A DNA stretch of 64,000 nucleotides. It comes from Prosapia bicincta. Lineage: Eukaryota > Arthropoda > Insecta > Hemiptera > Cercopidae. The position numbers were made by a program, and so were the translations under genes. The first letter of the stretch is position 1, and each line of letters opens with the position of its first letter. This document shows, one piece after another, positions 59,736 through 64,000 of the stretch. The notes under the pieces were generated by a model. That model saw nothing but the letters and a program-made list of their open reading frames with translations. It searched no databases and was not told where the DNA came from. The stretch lies in the NCBI GenBank assembly GCA_036971475.1, contig JBAIZL010000068.1:42501-106500 (forward strand), read 5' to 3'.

Positions 59736-60186
59736 TCTATGGAAAATGAGAGGGCAGACTTTCTGGCCAAGAAAGGCACATCCATGGCACAACCCATTTG
59801 CAGCGCCTTCGCTGCAAAGCACGAAAGCCCTCATCAATGCAATTATCGACCGGGCCAGCAAACTGCACCTCACACAGCAATCAGCAGGAAGAAAATGGGA
59901 AAACCTAATCAGTACAGGGCCTATCGACCACAAACTTCCACGAGCTGTGGGCGTTGCCAAGTTCAGAATCCAAACCGGCCATGATTACCTGGTCGCCCAT
60001 CTACATCGCATCGGTGTGCTCCTAACACCGGAATGCCCTCTCTGTGGACACGATACGATGGATGCGGATCATCTGATGAAGTGCAGACAGCTCGACCATT
60101 CCGGAGATGATGATGACCCACTGGTTCGACTATACTGGTCAGCGTGTCACCAAATGGCTCAACAGCCAAGGGTGGGCGTTGGCTAG
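59735..60186 (+). pseudogene. LINE RNase H end and C-terminal zinc knuckle
   Basis: GHVGI-type sequence HVGIYGK, then in the next frame NERADFLAKKGTSMAQP (about 59746-59795), is the last RNase H block. A further shift leads to ALINAIIDRASKLHLTQQS, then HKLPRAVGVAKFRIQTGHDY, LVAHLHRIGV and CPLCGHDTMDADHLMKC (60036-60088). This CxxC...HxxxxC knuckle after RNase H is typical of I-group LINE polyproteins. The frame ends at a TAG at 60184-60186. Two frameshifts divide the segment. The minus-strand frames opposite are shadows. Confidence 0.82.
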
Positions 60187-60205
60187 TAAGTAAGTAAGTA
60201 AGGTA

Positions 60206-61185
60206 ATATTTAATTAACCACTAACGTCCTAATAGACGTTTATTAAATTCTTTAAACTTTTGTTTCTATTTCGACTAGTTACATTTCTTTAAGCTCGTTA
60301 CAAATAATTATAGTACGTATTTATTCTTTTAGTTTATATATTCAGTATTTTTTTAAAAACTGTAAATACAACAACAAGTATCAGGTAAACATAAAATCTC
60401 TTGTTACTGCTTAATTTTGAGATATTTCATCAACACCATTACAGTTATGTGTTTCTCGGTGTTGTAGTTTCTCTTACGAAATAGTTTCTTCCTCTTGGTA
60501 TACACATCTGCATCTGCAGTTTACTACTATCACGATATCTTCCAACAAAATACGATAGATATGATATATAAAGGCGCTTTGGAGTTACACAATTATACGA
60601 AAATCACGATTTAACGGGTACAAAGGCCAAATAACGATGTCGTTCCACAAGCTAAGGATGAGCGGGACTTTTACAAATAAACCGGGATGGACAATAGAAA
60701 GGGAATAATTGGGGGATAACGGGGGAGCATCATTAGCGCGACCATATGCACCACACAGAGAGACGCCATCTGGATGTCGGTGTAAACATCGCTTCGTTAC
60801 TGTAGTGAAGGTAGCATGTGTACTTTGTGGCCGAGATGAGTTTGGCGAGTAGGAGGGAACGAGTTCATGTCGTGTTACGTAACTAAAGTAATAGGCATAG
60901 CTCTTTATACTGCAGTGCAATTAGATTTAAATATTTATACTCACAGAACGCCGTGTATTCAAATTAATACGAACCGTGCACGTCCAACGCAATACACCTC
61001 GTGTATACGTCATTGCTGAACGTCACATATTTCATAATAACATATTAATATGGTAAAAGTTGTACTCATTAAACTTTTTGTTTTAATTCTACGTTGGTGA
61101 AAACGGTATAACTGTAATAGACTATAGTAATAGTTACTTCTGAAGTAAATTTACGTACGTTCTTGAAAATTATTTTATGCAATTT
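60206..61185. other. Unassigned DNA
   Basis: From 60590 to 60960 the sequence is less AT-rich than its surroundings and has a 111-codon minus frame with no recognised domain. It may be single-copy DNA. The rest is AT-rich. Confidence 0.4.
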
Positions 61186-61610
61186 CTGCTATTAGTTCAC
61201 ACTTTCCTTATATATATATAGTTTAAATTCTTAATCGTTAAAAATACTTTTTAATCATTACTCAAGTTCAAATACATATTTTTAAACTTGTATTGGTTGA
61301 TACTTGACGTTAATACGGTTTTTAATGTTAATTCAATAATTAAATTTAATGAAATAACTCTAGTTTTATATGAAACAGAAACTTTTCACAAAAGGGGCAA
61401 GGTATGCAATTTAGTTATTTCGTCCAAATAGGCTTAAAATAAGTGATAACATGATTTCATAAGCCAACTGATTTTATATTATACGTTTTGAGATGAGACA
61501 GCTGTTTTAACGCATAGGTTATGTTACTTTATTTATATAACAGAAATTATTTAATAAAAATTAACTAAAATAAAATTTTAACCTAAGTAGGAAATGACTG
61601 TAAAAAATCT
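61186..61610 (+). repeat. Dispersed family R, copy 5
   Basis: It starts tgctattagttcacactttc and retains all blocks: aatcgttaaaaatacttttt, aagttcaaatacatattttt, ctctagttttatatgaaac, ggggcaaggtatgcaattta, and acgcataggttatgttactt. With copy 1 it is the most complete copy. Confidence 0.78.
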
Positions 61611-63070
61611 TTGTTTATATTACTTGTTTAATGAGAACATAACCTTGAAATTATTAATTTCAATAATTTACAAAATTTTGTGTCTATTGTGCTTATCATC
61701 ATCTGGAATAAATTGAGTAAATATTTATTTATAAAAAATACGAGCGTATTCATACGCAATGTTACCTCAAAACTGCAAAGGAATCGGTGAAAAACTTTCG
61801 GACATTTAATGTTTTCAAAAAAATGAATTATTATATGCTATTTTTATAGGTTTGTGTATGTGTTTCAAAACAAATAGTCTATTTTGGCTATTAATTCTTA
61901 GGATGTATTGGAATAGTATATGAAACATAGATATAGTAGCGTAATTCCAAGGTCATCGACATCGGAAGGAATAATAGATCTGTGTGCATAGATAAATGCA
62001 TGAGTTAGATTAATCGAACGAGTTTTTCGGAAGAATACAATCCCACGTATGAAAGTGCTTAAGGAAGAAATGGGTGGAGTAAATTAACCTAATGACACCC
62101 AAGGATTCCTGAAGGAATGGAAAATTATTGTTCGATTGAACAGGCCCAAAATGTTCGCTGGCTTGACGAAGACTAGCTCCATATTGAGCCCATAAGGAAG
62201 TCTCTACTCGATACGTTCCAATATAGAAATGGAGATAATGAAGGATATAGTGAGGGTACATGCTGCTCTCCTACTAATGTAAGGGGAGGAAATATATGGG
62301 TTCAACCATCGGTCACGTGATGACTAATATCTAATTAGATCTATGTTTTTACAATTTCCATAACTCCAATTAATAAACAAATTTAGATCATCTGCTCATC
62401 TAGAAATTTGTTTATATTTGTGTGATATATTCACAAATTTTAATCACATGTTAATTTACTAGGTGCGTTCATTTTAAAGTTAATATATTGTTCGCAAATT
62501 GGCGACTTCACAACCTCAAACGTTGTATGTTGCATGAATCTGTAATGGAAATGTCTTTTAATCTGGAAATATTTCTCCTTACTTACACGTGATAACTTTA
62601 CAGAAAACCTTATCAGTCTATGCACAAGTTTCACATAGTACACAACAAAGGTAGTATTTCAACCCCCTTTGTTGCCAGTTTTATTGACTGGACAATAAAG
62701 TCTAAGCATCACAACAACGAAATAGGTTTCAGAAAGCTACCTTAAATCACTGCATGACGTCACAATTTCGAGCCTGAATGTATAATGCATTGCGCCAATA
62801 TAACACTGCGTAAATCATACTGCTTGGCTTAGGACGTGTTCAGTGCAACCTGATGTTATAGATTTACGGCCCTACTTACGTCGACTTGTGCACTAATTAA
62901 TCGAGACGGATTTCCTTAATGCGGCCTTTCTTTTACAGCAGTATACAATTTATCGTCCGTTTAATAACTTGACTTTATTTATGCACAAAGGGAATTTAGC
63001 GTCAATTTGTTTCTAAATAAAGCCGTTTGATGCCTTTAAACTTTGTTTGCAAACCCACGATCGAAGCAAA
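61611..63070. other. Unassigned DNA
   Basis: Short minus frames at 62010-62261 and 62440-62643 are not recognised. No repeat structure was seen until the degenerate array starts. Confidence 0.45.
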
Positions 63071-63074
63071 TCTC

Positions 63075-63740
63075 ATTTTAAAATACAATTTTCAAATTAA
63101 TTGTTTTTTGTTAATTTTTTAACGTTCTTCTACTCATAACCTTCATGTCAATTTTTCAAAGGTTAAACTACTCATCCTTTTTATATCACCTTTTTAACAC
63201 TCTCTAATACCATTTATGTTGGTATTTAAAGTACAGCTACTGATACCTTTTATGTTAATTTTTTAACATTCACTCATGCTTTTCCATTCAATTTCTTTAA
63301 GTTTTAACTACTTGAGTCTTTTATGTAATCTTTTTAACGTTCTTTCATGTCTTTATAGAAATATTTAAATATTCAACTACTGCTGTTTTATGTCAAATTT
63401 TTTATTGCTCACCCACGTTTTATACGAATTCTTTTAGAGTTCAACTACTCACCCCTTTTACGTCTTTTTTAACCCTTACTTATGCCCTTTGTTTTGATAT
63501 TTAATCGTCTGCTACCGATACTCATTATGTCAATTTCTTAGAGGCTAAATTACTCACGCCTTTTATGTCAACTTTTTAACGCACTCTCAAGCCCTTCATA
63601 GAAATATTTAAACGTCAGCTACTGATACTCGTTATGTCAATTTCTTAAAGGTTCAATTACTCACGCCTTTTATTTCAACTTAATGCAAATATTTAAACGT
63701 CAGCTACTGTTACTCTTTATGTTAATTTTCAACTTCACGG
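63075..63740. repeat. Degenerate tandem array of about 105 bp
   Basis: Blocks recur in order: atgtcaatttcttaaaggtt, caactactcacgccttttat, tgtcaactttttaacg, and atttaaacgtcagctactga. They appear for example near 63220, 63365, 63500, 63606 and 63690. Divergence between units is high. Confidence 0.75.
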
Positions 63741-63769
63741 TGAGTATAATATAAACACGGTATATACTG

Positions 63770-64000
63770 ATTAAACTGGTAATAGTTTAGTATGCTCGTA
63801 GAGTTTGTCTGTTATTGATAGTTGGAAACACAGAAAACGATTTACAGATACACGACAAAAGTTTATTACGATCGTAGTGTTTGTCTCTTACTGATAACTG
63901 GAAACACAGAATACGATTTACAGATACACGACAAAAGTTTATTACGATCGTAGTGTTTGTCTCTTACTGATAACTGGAAACACAGAATACGATTTACAGA
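63770..64000. repeat. 76-bp tandem array, continues past the window
   Basis: The unit is tacgatcgtagtgtttgtct, cttactgataactggaaaca, cagaatacgatttacagata, cacgacaaaagtttat (76 bp; for example ttacagat at 63842 and 63918). The first unit is slightly diverged. The array is cut by the window end. Confidence 0.9.

Larger units (their letters stand above)
59108..60205 (+). mobile_element. I-group non-LTR retrotransposon, 5'-truncated with internal deletion
   Basis: Reverse transcriptase and RNase H fragments are followed after the stop (60184) by taagtaagtaagtaagg, a short simple-repeat 3' tail typical of I-group LINEs. The 5' end is lost. About 59.7 kb marks a junction where the reverse transcriptase passes straight into the RNase H C-terminus, so the catalytic YxDD region and most of RNase H are deleted. 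No clear target-site duplication was found. Confidence 0.82.

Noticed and set aside
1..64000. tRNA or rRNA genes
   Set aside because: No clear box B (GGTTCGANNCC) with a matching cloverleaf and no rRNA-like sequence was seen by eye; a tRNAscan-SE run would be decisive.

Overview
The window is AT-rich repeat-dominated nuclear DNA from an invertebrate animal, most likely an insect. Three things suggest this: degenerate blocks of the arthropod telomere pentamer TTAGG; transposon relics typical of arthropods (Penelope-like, Ty3/gypsy, RTE-like and I-group LINEs, pogo/Tigger, a TTAA-target DNA element); and long (TA)n, (CA)n and (TC)n microsatellites. The species cannot be named from this sequence. 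I see no intact host protein gene, no rRNA, no convincing tRNA and no CRISPR. Every recognisable protein segment belongs to a mobile element, and each is truncated, frameshifted or internally deleted.

Layout. 1.2-4.5 kb: a 54-bp satellite that also exists as a 1512-bp tandem duplication. 6.9-8.4 kb: a hAT-like 5' end and a TTAA-flanked DNA transposon with a transposase remnant. 11.5-15.6 kb: two copies of a dispersed family (family R), a perfect-looking foldback and the best hammerhead-ribozyme-like motif. 16.2-16.7 kb: 3' end of an RTE-like LINE. 19.5-20.3 kb: gypsy protease/reverse-transcriptase relic. 22.3-25.7 kb: 52-bp and about 23-bp arrays. 29.1-32.4 kb: four head-to-head pairs of retroelement tails. 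33.8-35.5 kb: 86-bp array. 37.5-38.5 kb: telomere-like DNA. 41.6-45.5 kb: a Penelope-like element (PLE) with GIY-YIG endonuclease, split by a complete-ended pogo-like transposon. 45.5-46.0 kb: another tail pair between TA microsatellites. 47.1-53.9 kb: two blocks of a 31/90-bp array around a 69-bp array. 55.7-57.4 kb: a family R copy split by a 0.7-kb TIR element. 58.0-58.8 kb: 105-bp array containing a retroelement tail. 59.1-60.2 kb: I-group LINE relic. 61.2-61.6 kb: family R. 63.1-64.0 kb: two more arrays, the last running off the window.

The most interesting structure is a recurring module seen at eight or more loci. Short Penelope-type tails carry a CTGANGA - hairpin - GAAA core that folds like a minimal type I hammerhead ribozyme. 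They usually occur as two copies joined head to head, with 3' tails pointing outward and often running directly into (TA)n. Tandem arrays together cover roughly 16 kb, a quarter of the window.
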